From positions 5,642,001-5,706,000 of the forward strand of contig NZ_CP019510.1 in the NCBI RefSeq assembly GCF_002002885.1: 64,000 bases of DNA. The letters are read 5' to 3'. Under the pieces are notes generated by a model, which did not search any database, was not told where the DNA came from, and worked only from the letters and a program-made list of their open reading frames with translations. Of the stretch, positions 33,806-42,480 are shown in pieces. The DNA is from Janthinobacterium sp. LM6. Its GTDB lineage: Bacteria > Pseudomonadota > Gammaproteobacteria > Burkholderiales > Burkholderiaceae_D. Numbering within the stretch: position 1 is the first letter of the stretch; the number at the start of each line of letters is the position of its first letter. The translations under genes and the position numbers were made by a program.

Positions 33806-35188
33806 TCAGAACGGCAGCACAGCGTCTGGCTTGGCAGCCAGGATCACGCTCTTGAACTGCCCCTGGATGCGCGCCAGCGCTGCCGGCGTTTCCGCCTCGA
33901 AGCGCATGACGATTACCGGCGTGGTGTTCGACGAGCGGGCCAGGCCGAAACCATCCGCATACTCCACGCGCAAGCCGTCGATGGTGATGATCTGCTCATT
34001 GCCCGGGAAGACGGCGTCGCGGCGCAGCATGTCCATCAGCACGACATTCTCGCCTTCCTTCAGTTCCAGGTGCAGTTCGGGCGTGCTGTCGGACTGCGGC
34101 AGGGAGTTCAGCAGGCTTGACGGGTCGGCTTCGCGCGTGAGGATTTCCAGCAGGCGCGCGGCCGAATACAGGCCATCGTCGAAACCGTACCAGCGGTCCT
34201 TGAAGAAGATATGGCCGCTCATTTCGCCGCCCAGCGGCGCACCCGTCTCGCGCAGCTTGGCTTTCACCAGCGAGTGGCCCGTCTTGTACATCAGCGGCAC
34301 GCCGCCATGCTTGGTGATGTAAGGCGCCAGGTGGCGCGTGCATTTCACGTCGTACAGGATTTGCGCGCCCGGATGGCGAGTCAGCACGTCGGCGGCGAAC
34401 AGCATCATCTGGCGGTCGGGGTAGATGATCTGGCCATCCTTGGTGACCACGCCCAGACGATCGCCATCGCCATCGAAGGCGATGCCGATTTCCGCATCCG
34501 TCTCGGCCAGGCAGCGGATCAGGTCTTGCAGGTTTTCCGGATGCGCCGGATCCGGATGATGGTTCGGGAAATTGCCGTCGACTTCGCAGAACAGTTCGAT
34601 GACTTCGCAGCCCATGCCGCGGAACAGGTCACCCGCAAATGCGCCGGCCACGCCATTGCCGCAATCGACGGCGATCTTGATCGGGCGCGCCAGCTTGACG
34701 TCGCCCAGGATGCGCTGCAGGTAGGCGGCGCGGATATCGTGCGTGGCGTACGCTCCCGGCGTGACGCTGGCGCTGCCGTCGTGCGCGACGATGCTGTGGT
34801 ACAGCGCCTGGATCGCTTCGCCGTGGATCGCTTCGCCGGCCAGCACCATCTTGAAACCGTTGTAGTCGGGCGGATTGTGGCTGCCCGTGACCATGATGCC
34901 GGAACGCGTGTCGAGCACATTCGTGCCGAAGTAGACCATCGGCGTGGCCACCACGCCCAGGTCGATCACGTCGACGCCTGCCGCTTGCAAGCCCTGCGCC
35001 AGCGCCACCGTCAATTCCGGCCCCGACAGGCGGCCATCGCGGCCGATCACGACCCGCTGCTCGCCCTTGGCCAGGGCGGCCTGGCCAAATGCCTGACCGA
35101 TCTTGTGGGCCACGCTGGCATCGAGGGTTTTAGCGATGATGCCGCGAATATCGTAGGCCTTGAAGATCGTTCTGGACAATGGAAGCAT
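33806..35188 (-). CDS. Phosphomannomutase/phosphoglucomutase (AlgC/PMM-PGM type)
   Basis: Cytosolic mutase of 460 residues converting mannose- or glucose-6-phosphate to the 1-phosphates for LPS and exopolysaccharide sugars. Marks: FKAYDIRGI at the start, catalytic serine in TGSHNPPDYNGFKMV, metal loop FDGDGDRLGVV, and sugar loop GGEMSGHIFF, all as in AlgC. The start at 35188 (MLPLSRTIFKAYD) fits the family; the frame is open 62 codons upstream without likeness. Confidence 0.93.
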   Translation of the reverse strand: MLPLSRTIFKAYDIRGIIAKTLDASVAHKIGQAFGQAALAKGEQRVVIGRDGRLSGPELTVALAQGLQAAGVDVIDLGVVATPMVYFGTNVLDTRSGIMVTGSHNPPDYNGFKMVLAGEAIHGEAIQALYHSIVAHDGSASVTPGAYATHDIRAAYLQRILGDVKLARPIKIAVDCGNGVAGAFAGDLFRGMGCEVIELFCEVDGNFPNHHPDPAHPENLQDLIRCLAETDAEIGIAFDGDGDRLGVVTKDGQIIYPDRQMMLFAADVLTRHPGAQILYDVKCTRHLAPYITKHGGVPLMYKTGHSLVKAKLRETGAPLGGEMSGHIFFKDRWYGFDDGLYSAARLLEILTREADPSSLLNSLPQSDSTPELHLELKEGENVVLMDMLRRDAVFPGNEQIITIDGLRVEYADGFGLARSSNTTPVIVMRFEAETPAALARIQGQFKSVILAAKPDAVLPF

Positions 35189-35279
35189 GGTGTGGGCGGT
35201 ATAAAGAGAGTCAAATAGGGCGCCTGGCAAGGTGCAGCGCGGGGCTGACAGCTTGCTACTGCGCCAAGAGTATACCGAA

Positions 35280-35588
35280 TTATACGCGCAGCAGATCGAT
35301 CGACTTGCCCGATTCCACCCATTGCCTGACCCACAGCGGCTGGCGGCCACGGCCTGTCCATTGCTCGGTCGCATTGTCAGGATGACGGTAGCGCACCGCG
35401 ACTTTGCCCGTGCGCGGGTGCAAGCCGTCGAGTATCAGCTGTTTCAGCGGAATGCCCGCCTGCTGCGCGATGGCCATGATCTGTTCGCGTGCCTTGTTCA
35501 AATCTTCACGTTCGCGGCTGTTCAATTCCTGCTTGACATTATCTTCCAGCTTGCGCAATTCCAGCATCGTCATCGTAGACAAATCCAT
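35280..35588 (-). CDS. H-NS-family nucleoid protein
   Basis: Small DNA-binding protein of 102 residues. The N-terminal half (MDLSTMTMLELRKLEDNVKQEL...) is a coiled-coil oligomerisation part. The C-terminus has the H-NS binding motif YRHPDNATEQWTGRGRQPLWV. The start was set at 35588 because AAAGGA stands 8 bases before it; the ATG at 35597 sits too close to that site. The upstream region is AT-rich, as expected for autoregulation. Several paralogues are usual in this group, and this one cannot be named further. Confidence 0.9.
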   Translation of the reverse strand: MDLSTMTMLELRKLEDNVKQELNSREREDLNKAREQIMAIAQQAGIPLKQLILDGLHPRTGKVAVRYRHPDNATEQWTGRGRQPLWVRQWVESGKSIDLLRV

Positions 35589-35643
35589 CCCGTACATCCT
35601 TTACATTAATTTAAATAATAAAATAAGCGTGAAATATACTACA

Positions 35644-35673
35644 TTGCATAAACATCTGCGCAGCGTTGCATAA
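35644..35673. promoter_or_regulatory. Paired TTGCATAA sites upstream of the H-NS gene
   Basis: Two identical 8-base sites lie 22 bases apart (about two helical turns), 56-85 bases before the H-NS start. This layout fits cooperative binding by a regulator, unknown which. Confidence 0.4.
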
Positions 35674-36002
35674 TCCATCGCCCATTGAATCACGGCTATC
35701 GGCTTATTTATCTGCTCCACATTAAGATTCAATGAAAAATATGCCGAAAGTGCGCGTATAAAATAAATAAACATGGATGAGTGGCATTCCGGCTTCCTGC
35801 GCAGGCTACTTGCAAGGCCAGCATGACGCGGCCATCCATTCCGATAAACGCGCTGGCGGATTATTATCGATATACGCCAGCGGACAATGCCGCCCCATTA
35901 AATCTCCGACAGCATAATCGGCATCCGCTTTTCTTCCCGCCGGCCGTGCGCGCAATCGGGTACCGCCCAGGAATGCACCCAACACCAAAGGGCAGGCATG
36001 CT

Positions 36003-36008
36003 TATAAT
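36003..36008 (+). promoter_or_regulatory. Possible -10 box of apaH
   Basis: TATAAT lies 32 bases before the apaH ATG; no good -35 is seen 16-18 bases upstream. Confidence 0.45.
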
Positions 36009-36040
36009 GCAGGCGCGTAGTTCACTTCATCCCGGCACAT

Positions 36041-36880
36041 ATGAAAACTTACTTTATCGGCGATCTGCAAGGCTGCCATGCACAAACCATCGAACTGATC
36101 GAACTGATCCAGGCGGCAGCGAATGGCCCGTACCGCCTGCTGTTCGCTGGCGACCTGATCAACCGCGGCCCGGCCTCGCTGGCCACGCTGCGCCACGTGC
36201 ACGCGCTGGCGCAGCAGGGCCTGGCCGACAGCGTCCTGGGCAACCATGACTTGCACCTGCTGGCCGTGGCCAACGGCATCCGCCCCGAGCATGCGTCCGA
36301 TACGCTGGCCGAGATTCTCGACGCGCCCGACCGCGACGAGTTGATCAACTGGCTGCGCCAGCGGCCGTTGGCACTGGAGCACAAAGGCCATGTGCTCGTG
36401 CATGCGGGCTTGCTGCCGCAATGGAGCGCGGCCCAGGCCCAGTCCCTGAGCGGGGAAGTATCCGCGATGCTGCGCAGCGACGGCTGGGTGGCCTTCCTGC
36501 ACACCATGTACGGCAACGAACCGGCCGCCTGGCACGACGACCTGCAGGGCGCCGACCGGCTGCGCTGCATCGTCAACGCCATGACGCGGCTGCGCTTTTG
36601 CACGCGGGAAGGCGTGATGGACTTCAAGATGAAGGAGAGCGGCAGCCCGCCGCCGGGCTCCGGCCTGCTGCCGTGGTTCGACGTCCCGGGACGGCGCAGC
36701 GCCGGCGACACCATCGTCTTCGGCCACTGGTCGGCGCTGGGACTGCAGCTGCGGGAGCACCTGATCGGCCTCGATAGCGGCTGCGTCTGGGGTGGTAAGC
36801 TGTCGGCCGTGTGCCTGGAAGACCGCTCGCTGCTGCAAGTCGCCTGCCCCGCCTTCCAGCAGCACAGCGGCAAGCGCTAA
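36041..36880 (+). CDS. apaH: Symmetrical bis(5'-nucleosyl)-tetraphosphatase
   Basis: Cytosolic metallophosphatase of 279 residues that splits Ap4A into two ADP and also removes Np4-caps from RNA. Metal-site motifs: GDLQGC (7-12), [21 protein letters not shown], and histidine in [11 protein letters not shown] and [11 protein letters not shown]. It stands alone, with its own likely promoter. Confidence 0.95.
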   Translation: MKTYFIGDLQGCHAQTIELIELIQAAANGPYRLLFAGDLINRGPASLATLRHVHALAQQGLADSVLGNHDLHLLAVANGIRPEHASDTLAEILDAPDRDELINWLRQRPLALEHKGHVLVHAGLLPQWSAAQAQSLSGEVSAMLRSDGWVAFLHTMYGNEPAAWHDDLQGADRLRCIVNAMTRLRFCTREGVMDFKMKESGSPPPGSGLLPWFDVPGRRSAGDTIVFGHWSALGLQLREHLIGLDSGCVWGGKLSAVCLEDRSLLQVACPAFQQHSGKR

Positions 36881-36973
36881 ATGGCAAGCATGGCGCGCAT
36901 ATGCTTAGTCGAAATCGGTCGTTGGCCTTGCCGCGCGCAGCCCGTATGATGCAGCTTTTGCCTTTGCGATCCC

Positions 36974-37894
36974 ATGCATCCTGATACCGACAGACTGGCG
37001 CGCTGGCTGCTCGGCAGCCTGGAACTCGACACCGCCATCCTGCATGTGGGCCAGTACTGCGGCCGCTGGCGCGCCTCCACGGCGGGCCGGGAACTGGGCA
37101 GCTTTCACCTTGTGCTCGATGGCCACTGCTATTTGCACCTCGACGGGGCGGCACCGATTGCGCTCGGCCCGCGCGACGGCGTCTTCCTGCTGCGCGACTT
37201 GCCGCACTTTCTCAGCCCGCACAGCGACCCGCTGCAGGCGGTCAGCGCGCAAGCCATGCTGCCGCTGGAATCGCCCACGGACCAGCCGGCGACGGCGCTG
37301 GCCTGCGGCTTCTTTCAATTTCGCGGCGCCCTTTCCGCGATGATCGTCGACTCCTTCCCGCCGTACCTGCTGATACGCGGCGATGCGCCCGCCTTCAGCG
37401 CCGCTGCCGCGCTGTTCGACCTGATCCTGGCAGAAGCCGGCGGCGACCCGGAACAACCGTCGCCGCTCATCGCGCGCCTGGTCGAACTGCTGTTCTTTTA
37501 CCTGATACGCCATGTGGCGCAGGGCGAGCAGGTGGCGGCCGGCCTGCTGTCGCTGCTGCACCAGCCCGCATTTTCACCGCTGCTCGAACGCATGCTCGTC
37601 GCCCCCGCCGACGACTGGTCAATCGAGAACATGGCCAAGGCCGCGTGCATGTCGCGCGCCAGCTTCTGCAAGCATTTCGCCAGTGCCAGCGGCCACTCGC
37701 CGGCCCAGTTCCTGCTCCTGCTGCGCATGAAGATCGCCGCGCGCCGGCTGCACGACGGCGTCTCCGTCGAACGCGCGGCCGAACTGGTGGGCTACCGCTC
37801 GCACGCCGCCTTTACGCGCGCCTTCAAGCGGGTCACGGGCGAGCAGCCAGGCGCCTACCGGCGCGACCAGCGCCAGCGCCAACTGGCCAGCTGA
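36974..37894 (+). CDS. AraC-family regulator with N-terminal cupin (RclR-like)
   Basis: 306 residues. The N-terminal half (about 5-190) is a cupin_6-type domain. The C-terminal half is an AraC DNA-binding domain with both helix-turn-helices: IENMAKAACMSRASFCKHFA and VERAAELVGYRSHAAFTRAFKRVTGEQPGAYR. The cupin_6 group includes RclR, which senses reactive chlorine through cysteines; here one cysteine is seen early (VGQYCGRW). It lies 118 bases before the AhpD-like gene on the same strand and is the likely regulator of that cluster, by position only. Confidence 0.87.
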   Translation: MHPDTDRLARWLLGSLELDTAILHVGQYCGRWRASTAGRELGSFHLVLDGHCYLHLDGAAPIALGPRDGVFLLRDLPHFLSPHSDPLQAVSAQAMLPLESPTDQPATALACGFFQFRGALSAMIVDSFPPYLLIRGDAPAFSAAAALFDLILAEAGGDPEQPSPLIARLVELLFFYLIRHVAQGEQVAAGLLSLLHQPAFSPLLERMLVAPADDWSIENMAKAACMSRASFCKHFASASGHSPAQFLLLLRMKIAARRLHDGVSVERAAELVGYRSHAAFTRAFKRVTGEQPGAYRRDQRQRQLAS

Positions 37895-37972
37895 AATCAA
37901 GGATCACACAATCGCAGACGAACGAGCACAAAAGGACGACGCTGACGTCTGTTACCTGCACGGCATGGCCGA

Positions 37973-37978
37973 TATAAT
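37973..37978 (+). promoter_or_regulatory. Possible -10 box of the AhpD/ABC cluster
   Basis: TATAAT lies 35 bases before the first gene of the cluster. The -35 region is poor, consistent with a promoter that needs an activator. Confidence 0.5.
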
Positions 37979-38012
37979 GCATGAGTGACTTACCAACTTA
38001 GCAAGGTACCCC

Positions 38013-38567
38013 ATGTCCCGTCTGACGCTGCACACTCTCGATACCGCCCCGGCCGATAGCCGCCCCTTCGTGGAAAAGGCCATCGCCAACAATGGCTTCC
38101 TGCCCAACCTGATCGGCGTGCTGGCCAATGCCCCGCTGGCCCTGGAAACCTATCTGACCGTCTCCGGCATCAATGCGCGCGCCAGCCTGACGTTAATGGA
38201 ACGCGAGGTGGTGCAGATCACGGCCGCGCGCATCCACGGCTGCGATTTCTGCATCGCCGGCCATAGCGCCATCTCGCTGAAAAAAGCGGGACAGACGGCC
38301 GATACCGTGCGCGCCCTGCAGCACGGCCAGCCGACGAACGACGCCAAGCTGGACGCCGTCGCCGCCTTCGCCGCGGCCATCATCGCCACGCGCGGCGCCG
38401 TCACGGACGCCGACTATCAAGCCTTCCTGGCCGCCGGCTACAACGAACAACAGGCGTTGGAAGTGGTGCTGGGCATCAGCCTGGCGACGCTGTGCAATTT
38501 CTCCAACAGCCTGGCCGGCACGCCCGTCAATCCGCAATTGACGCCCTACCTGCCTGGCGCCGTCTGA
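38013..38567 (+). CDS. AhpD-like carboxymuconolactone decarboxylase-family protein
   Basis: 184 residues. The AhpD core has E64, C77, C80 and H84 in REVVQITAARIHGCDFCIAGHSAIS, the peroxidase/disulfide pattern CxxC-x3-H. Such proteins act as alkylhydroperoxidases or reduce peroxide made by flavin oxidases; decarboxylase activity is not expected with CxxC. It is first in a five-gene run, and the ACAD-like gene follows after one base. A role in disposing of H2O2 or a peroxide product from that flavoprotein is an inference from the neighbourhood. AAGGTA is the ribosome binding site. Confidence 0.88.
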   Translation: MSRLTLHTLDTAPADSRPFVEKAIANNGFLPNLIGVLANAPLALETYLTVSGINARASLTLMEREVVQITAARIHGCDFCIAGHSAISLKKAGQTADTVRALQHGQPTNDAKLDAVAAFAAAIIATRGAVTDADYQAFLAAGYNEQQALEVVLGISLATLCNFSNSLAGTPVNPQLTPYLPGAV

Positions 38568-38568
38568 C

Positions 38569-39648
38569 ATGGGCCACCTCAATCACTGGCTGCACATGCA
38601 CGCCGACCAACTCGACCAATCGTCGGAACTGGCTGAAATCGTCCTGCCTGCCCTCGCTGGCGACCAGCTGCTGGCCATCGGCGTGCCACAGGAACATGGC
38701 GGCGCGGGCGGCGACGTGCGCGACGCCATCGACGCCATCGCCAAAGTGGCCGAGCAATCGGTGACGGCGGCCTTTGTCTTCTGGGGCCAGCGCTGCTTCA
38801 TCGAATTCCTGCTGCAAAGCGAAAACCACGCCCTGGCCGAACGCCGCTTGCCCGGCCTGCTGGCCGGCACGCAGGCGGGCGCCAGCGGCCTGTCGAACGC
38901 CATGAAATTCTTGTCCGGCATCGAGCAACTGCAAATCACGGGCGCGCGCCGCGATGACGGCTTGCTCGTCGACGGCGGCCTGGCCTGGGTGACGAACTTG
39001 CGCAAGGCGGGCTTTGTCGCGGCAGCCGCCGTGGCGCCGAACGACGGCGCGCCCCCCGTCATCGTTGCCTTCGACAGCAGCACGGCAGGCGTGCAGCGCA
39101 GCGACGACCTGGACCTGATCGCCTTGCGCGGCAGCAATACGGCTTCCGTCAAGCTGGCGCAGGTGCACATCCCCGCCGCGGACATCATCAGCGACAATGC
39201 GCCAACCTGGCTGCCGCAGGTACGCCCATCGTTCCTCGGCATGCAGTGCGGCCTGTCGATCGGCCTGGCGCGCGCCAGCTTGGGGCAGGCGGCGCAAGTT
39301 TCCGCCGGCTCGCGCAACGCGCTCACGCCGCGCATCGAAGCACTGCAAGCCACCCTGGAGGCCGCCGTCGCGACCTTGCTGGCCGGCGTGCACGAGGGCC
39401 GTTTCAAGACGCAGGCGCCGGCCATGTTCCGCCTGCGCATACAGCTGGCCGACGTGCTGCAGCAGGCGCTGATGCTGGAACTGCAATCCATGGGCGGGCG
39501 CGCCTACCTGAACGCCGAGCAGCGGGGCTTTGCCCGCCGCTGGCGCGAATCGTCGTTCATCCCCATCGTCACCCCCAGCCTGACGCAGTTACAGGCGGCG
39601 CTGCAGCTGTTCGACAGCCAGCAGGCGGCAGCAGGAGCGCCGGCATGA
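38569..39648 (+). CDS. Acyl-CoA-dehydrogenase-like flavoprotein
   Basis: 359 residues, shorter than typical ACADs (about 380). The N-terminus has ACAD-like ALAGDQLLAIGVPQEHGGAGGDVRDAIDAIAKVAEQ and the middle WVTNLRKAGFVAAAAVA. The C-terminal helical domain has no catalytic glutamate that I can place. This branch contains true dehydrogenases and also DszC/SfnC-like flavin monooxygenases for sulphur compounds. Next to a sulfonate/nitrate-type importer, an oxidative role on the imported compound is likely but unproven. Its stop overlaps the ATPase gene (ATGA). Confidence 0.8.
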   Translation: MGHLNHWLHMHADQLDQSSELAEIVLPALAGDQLLAIGVPQEHGGAGGDVRDAIDAIAKVAEQSVTAAFVFWGQRCFIEFLLQSENHALAERRLPGLLAGTQAGASGLSNAMKFLSGIEQLQITGARRDDGLLVDGGLAWVTNLRKAGFVAAAAVAPNDGAPPVIVAFDSSTAGVQRSDDLDLIALRGSNTASVKLAQVHIPAADIISDNAPTWLPQVRPSFLGMQCGLSIGLARASLGQAAQVSAGSRNALTPRIEALQATLEAAVATLLAGVHEGRFKTQAPAMFRLRIQLADVLQQALMLELQSMGGRAYLNAEQRGFARRWRESSFIPIVTPSLTQLQAALQLFDSQQAAAGAPA

Positions 39649-40451
39649 CGGCAGCGGTGGAAACGCAAGACTGGGCGCTGCAGGCGCAGGACCTCAGCTA
39701 CGCTTATGCGGGCAGCGCACCCGTGTTCCAGCACGTCTCTCTGGGCGTGCGCAAGCGCGAAATCGTCTGCCTGCTGGGCGGCAGCGGCTGCGGCAAATCG
39801 AGCCTGCTGCGCGTGCTGGCCGGCTTGCAGCCGCCGTCCACGGGCGATATCCAGTTCCTCGACGCGCCCATGCGCGAACCAGACCCGCGCAGCGCCCTCG
39901 TCTTCCAGCAAGCGAGCCTGCTGCCCTGGCTGAACGTCACGGGCAATGCCGGCTTCGGCCTCGACTTCAAGCACCAGCCGCAACTGACGCACGAAGCGCA
40001 CCAGGCGCGCGTGGCGCAAGCCATCGAAGCGGTGGGTTTGAAGGGCCGCGAAAAGCTGTACCCATCCGCGCTGTCGGGCGGCATGGCGCAGCGCGTGGCC
40101 CTGGCCCGCGCGCTGGCGCGCGAACCGGAACTGCTGTTTGCGGACGAACCGTTTTCCGCGCTCGACGCCATCACCCGCGCCGAGATGCAGTCGCTGCTGG
40201 TCGACGTGGTGCACCGCTGGCACACGGCCGTGCTGCTGGTCACGCACGATATCGACGAAGCGATCCTGGTGGCCGACCGCATCCTGCTCATGGGCGGCAA
40301 GCCGGGCAACATCGTGCGCGAATGGCCCGTCGCCATCGCCCAGCCGCGCATCGGCCACAGCGCCGAGGTGATCGCCCTCAAGATGGACATCCTCGACGCC
40401 CTGCAGGCGCTGCAAAAGCAGGATCAAACGCCCGCCTTCGCCCCCAATTAA
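39645..40451 (+). CDS. ABC transporter ATP-binding protein, SsuB/TauB/NrtD type
   Basis: Cytosolic ATPase, 268 residues from the ATG at 39645. Walker A GGSGCGKSS, Q loop VFQQASLLPWLNV, signature LSGGMAQRVALARAL, Walker B LLFADEPFSALD and switch VTHDIDEAI are all present. It overlaps the ACAD-like gene by four bases. The longer open frame upstream is out of register with any domain. Confidence 0.93.
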   Translation: MTAAVETQDWALQAQDLSYAYAGSAPVFQHVSLGVRKREIVCLLGGSGCGKSSLLRVLAGLQPPSTGDIQFLDAPMREPDPRSALVFQQASLLPWLNVTGNAGFGLDFKHQPQLTHEAHQARVAQAIEAVGLKGREKLYPSALSGGMAQRVALARALAREPELLFADEPFSALDAITRAEMQSLLVDVVHRWHTAVLLVTHDIDEAILVADRILLMGGKPGNIVREWPVAIAQPRIGHSAEVIALKMDILDALQALQKQDQTPAFAPN

Positions 40452-40468
40452 TCGACCGGAACACTCAC

Positions 40469-41713
40469 ATGACATTCGAAGATCACAACAAACCCCTGCA
40501 TATCTGCGCCTCGTCCGATTGCGATTGCGGCCTGACGCGGCGCGACTTCCTGCGCATGTCGGCATTGGCCACGGCCAGCGTCGCCTCGCCCCTGCTGTTC
40601 GCCGGTGACGCCATGGCGCAGCAAGGCCCGAAAGGCGACGACCAGCCCGTGAAAATCGGCTACCTGCCAATCACCGACGCCACCCCGCTGCTCGTCGCCC
40701 ATGCCCGCAAGCTGTTTGAAGCGGAAGGCTTGCAGGCGGAAACGCCGCGCTTGTTCCGCAGCTGGGCACAAATCATCGAAGCTTTCGTCGCCGGCCAGGT
40801 CAACGTCATCCACCTGCTGTCACCGGCCACCCTGTGGGTGCGCTACGGCGCCAAATTCCCCGCGAAAGTCGTCGCCTGGAACCACGTCAACGGTTCCGCG
40901 CTGACGGTGGCCAACGAGATCAACAAGGTCTCCGACCTGGGAGGACGCACGGTCGCCATCCCGTTCTGGTACTCGATCCACAACATCCTGCTGCAGCAAA
41001 TCCTGTCCTCGAACGGCCTGACCCCGGTCACGCGGGCGCGCAACGCGGCCATCAAGTCGAACGAGGTGAACCTGGTGGTACTGGCGCCGGCCGAAATGGT
41101 CTCGGCCCTGGCCAGCAAGTCCATCGTCGGTTACATCGTGGCCGAACCGTTCAATGCGGCGGCGGAAAACGCCGGCATCGGCAAGATCCTGCGCTTTTCG
41201 GGCGACGTGTGGAAAAACCATGCGTGCTGCGTCACCTTCCTGTCCGAGCGCGACATCAACACGCGTCCCGAATGGGCGCAGAAGGTGACCAACGCCATCG
41301 TCAAGGCGCAGCTGTGGACGCGTTCGAACCAGGTTGACACGGCCAAGCTGCTGTCGAACGTGGGTGAGCACCGCTACACGCCGCATCCGCTGCAGGTACT
41401 GACCAAGGTGCTGGCCACCAGCGATTACGCCGGCTATGAAAAACAGGGCCTGATCGTGCACAAGAACTGGCAGCAGCGCCGCATCGACTTCCAGCCGTAT
41501 CCATTCGCCTCGTACACGGAAGAACTGGTGCGCGCCATCGGCCGCACCAAGGTCGAAGGCGATACGCGCTTCCTGGCGAACCTCGATCCGAAATTCGCCG
41601 CGCGCGACCTGGTCGATGACCGCTTCGTACGCAAGGCCATCACCGCCGTGGGCGGCCCTGCCGCCTTCGGCTTGCCGGCCAACCTGCTGCGCAGCGAAAC
41701 CGTGGCGGTCTGA
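40469..41713 (+). CDS. ABC transporter substrate-binding protein with Tat signal, NrtA/SsuA-like
   Basis: 414 residues. The Tat motif TRRDFLRM is at 23-30, followed by a hydrophobic part and a cleavage site near AMA-QQ (50/51). The mature domain has IGYLPITDATPLLVAHARKL, FRSWAQIIEAFVAGQVNVIH and WYSIHNILLQQIL, as in nitrate/sulfonate/taurine binding proteins. Tat export implies folding, perhaps with a ligand or cofactor, before crossing the membrane. The stretch before the Tat motif has cysteines at 13, 18 and 20 (HICASSDCDC), unusual in a signal peptide. Ligand unknown. Confidence 0.9.
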   Translation: MTFEDHNKPLHICASSDCDCGLTRRDFLRMSALATASVASPLLFAGDAMAQQGPKGDDQPVKIGYLPITDATPLLVAHARKLFEAEGLQAETPRLFRSWAQIIEAFVAGQVNVIHLLSPATLWVRYGAKFPAKVVAWNHVNGSALTVANEINKVSDLGGRTVAIPFWYSIHNILLQQILSSNGLTPVTRARNAAIKSNEVNLVVLAPAEMVSALASKSIVGYIVAEPFNAAAENAGIGKILRFSGDVWKNHACCVTFLSERDINTRPEWAQKVTNAIVKAQLWTRSNQVDTAKLLSNVGEHRYTPHPLQVLTKVLATSDYAGYEKQGLIVHKNWQQRRIDFQPYPFASYTEELVRAIGRTKVEGDTRFLANLDPKFAARDLVDDRFVRKAITAVGGPAAFGLPANLLRSETVAV

Positions 41714-41715
41714 CG

Positions 41716-42480
41716 ATGGCAAGCAAGTTGTTCACGAAGTTCGGCCTGCCCCTGGTGGGGCTGGCCTGTGCCTTGCTGCTGTGGTCCATGGGCGTGACGG
41801 CGCTGGAGAAATCCACGCCCATCGCCACCGCCTTTGCGCCGCTGCCCACGGCGCTGGCGTTCCGGGAAATGCTGGGCGGCTCGGATATCTGGCTGCACGT
41901 GGTACTGAGCCTGCAAAGGGTAGCTGTCGGCCTGGGACTGGCGATCGTCATCGGTGTGCCTCTGGGCGTGCTGGTAGCCATGTCGAAGAGCTTTTCCGGC
42001 GCGGCCATGCCGCTGTTCCAGCTGCTGCGCATGATTTCACCGCTATCGTGGATGCCGATCGCCGTGATGGTGCTCGGTGTCGGCGACGCGCCCGTGTACT
42101 TCCTGCTGGCGTTTGCGGCCGTCTGGCCGATTTTGCTCAATACGGCGGCCGGCGTGGCGCGGCTCGACCCGAACTGGCTGCTGCTGGCGCGCAGCCTGTC
42201 GGCCACGCGCAGCGAGATCGTCTTCAAGGTGATTTTGCCGGGCATCACGGCCGACATCCTGACGGGCGTGCGCCTGGCCATCGGCATCATCTGGATCGTG
42301 CTGGTGCCGGCGGAAATGCTGGGCGTGTCGGCGGGTCTCGGTTACTTCATCCTCGATACGCGCGACCGCCTCGCGTATTCGGAGCTGATGGCCGCCATCG
42401 TGCTGATCGGCATACTCGGGTTTATCCTCGACTACCTGGCACGCGCCGCGCATGCGCGCTGGCTGCACGTCAAAAACTAG
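41716..42480 (+). CDS. ABC transporter permease, SsuC/TauC/NrtB type
   Basis: Inner-membrane permease of 254 residues with about six helices. The EAA-type loop reads LLARSLSATRSEIVFKVILPGI; PLSWMPIAVMVLGVGDAP and IVLVPAEMLGVSAGLGYFILDTRD are family marks. It begins 2 bases after the binding-protein stop and completes a one-permease importer (ATPase, binding protein, permease). Its stop overlaps that of the convergent acyltransferase gene. Confidence 0.92.
   Translation: MASKLFTKFGLPLVGLACALLLWSMGVTALEKSTPIATAFAPLPTALAFREMLGGSDIWLHVVLSLQRVAVGLGLAIVIGVPLGVLVAMSKSFSGAAMPLFQLLRMISPLSWMPIAVMVLGVGDAPVYFLLAFAAVWPILLNTAAGVARLDPNWLLLARSLSATRSEIVFKVILPGITADILTGVRLAIGIIWIVLVPAEMLGVSAGLGYFILDTRDRLAYSELMAAIVLIGILGFILDYLARAAHARWLHVKN

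Larger units (their letters stand above)
35589..36040. other. 452-base non-coding stretch between the H-NS gene and apaH
   Basis: The left part is AT-rich with TTGCATAA at 35644-35651 and again at 35666-35673, 22 bases apart, near the H-NS gene. The middle has runs such as TATAAAATAAATAAA. No credible gene was seen. The right end carries a TATAAT for apaH. Confidence 0.55.

Noticed and set aside
35781-36020. 79-codon plus-strand frame before apaH
   Set aside because: Non-ATG start, no ribosome binding site, and it covers the likely apaH promoter.
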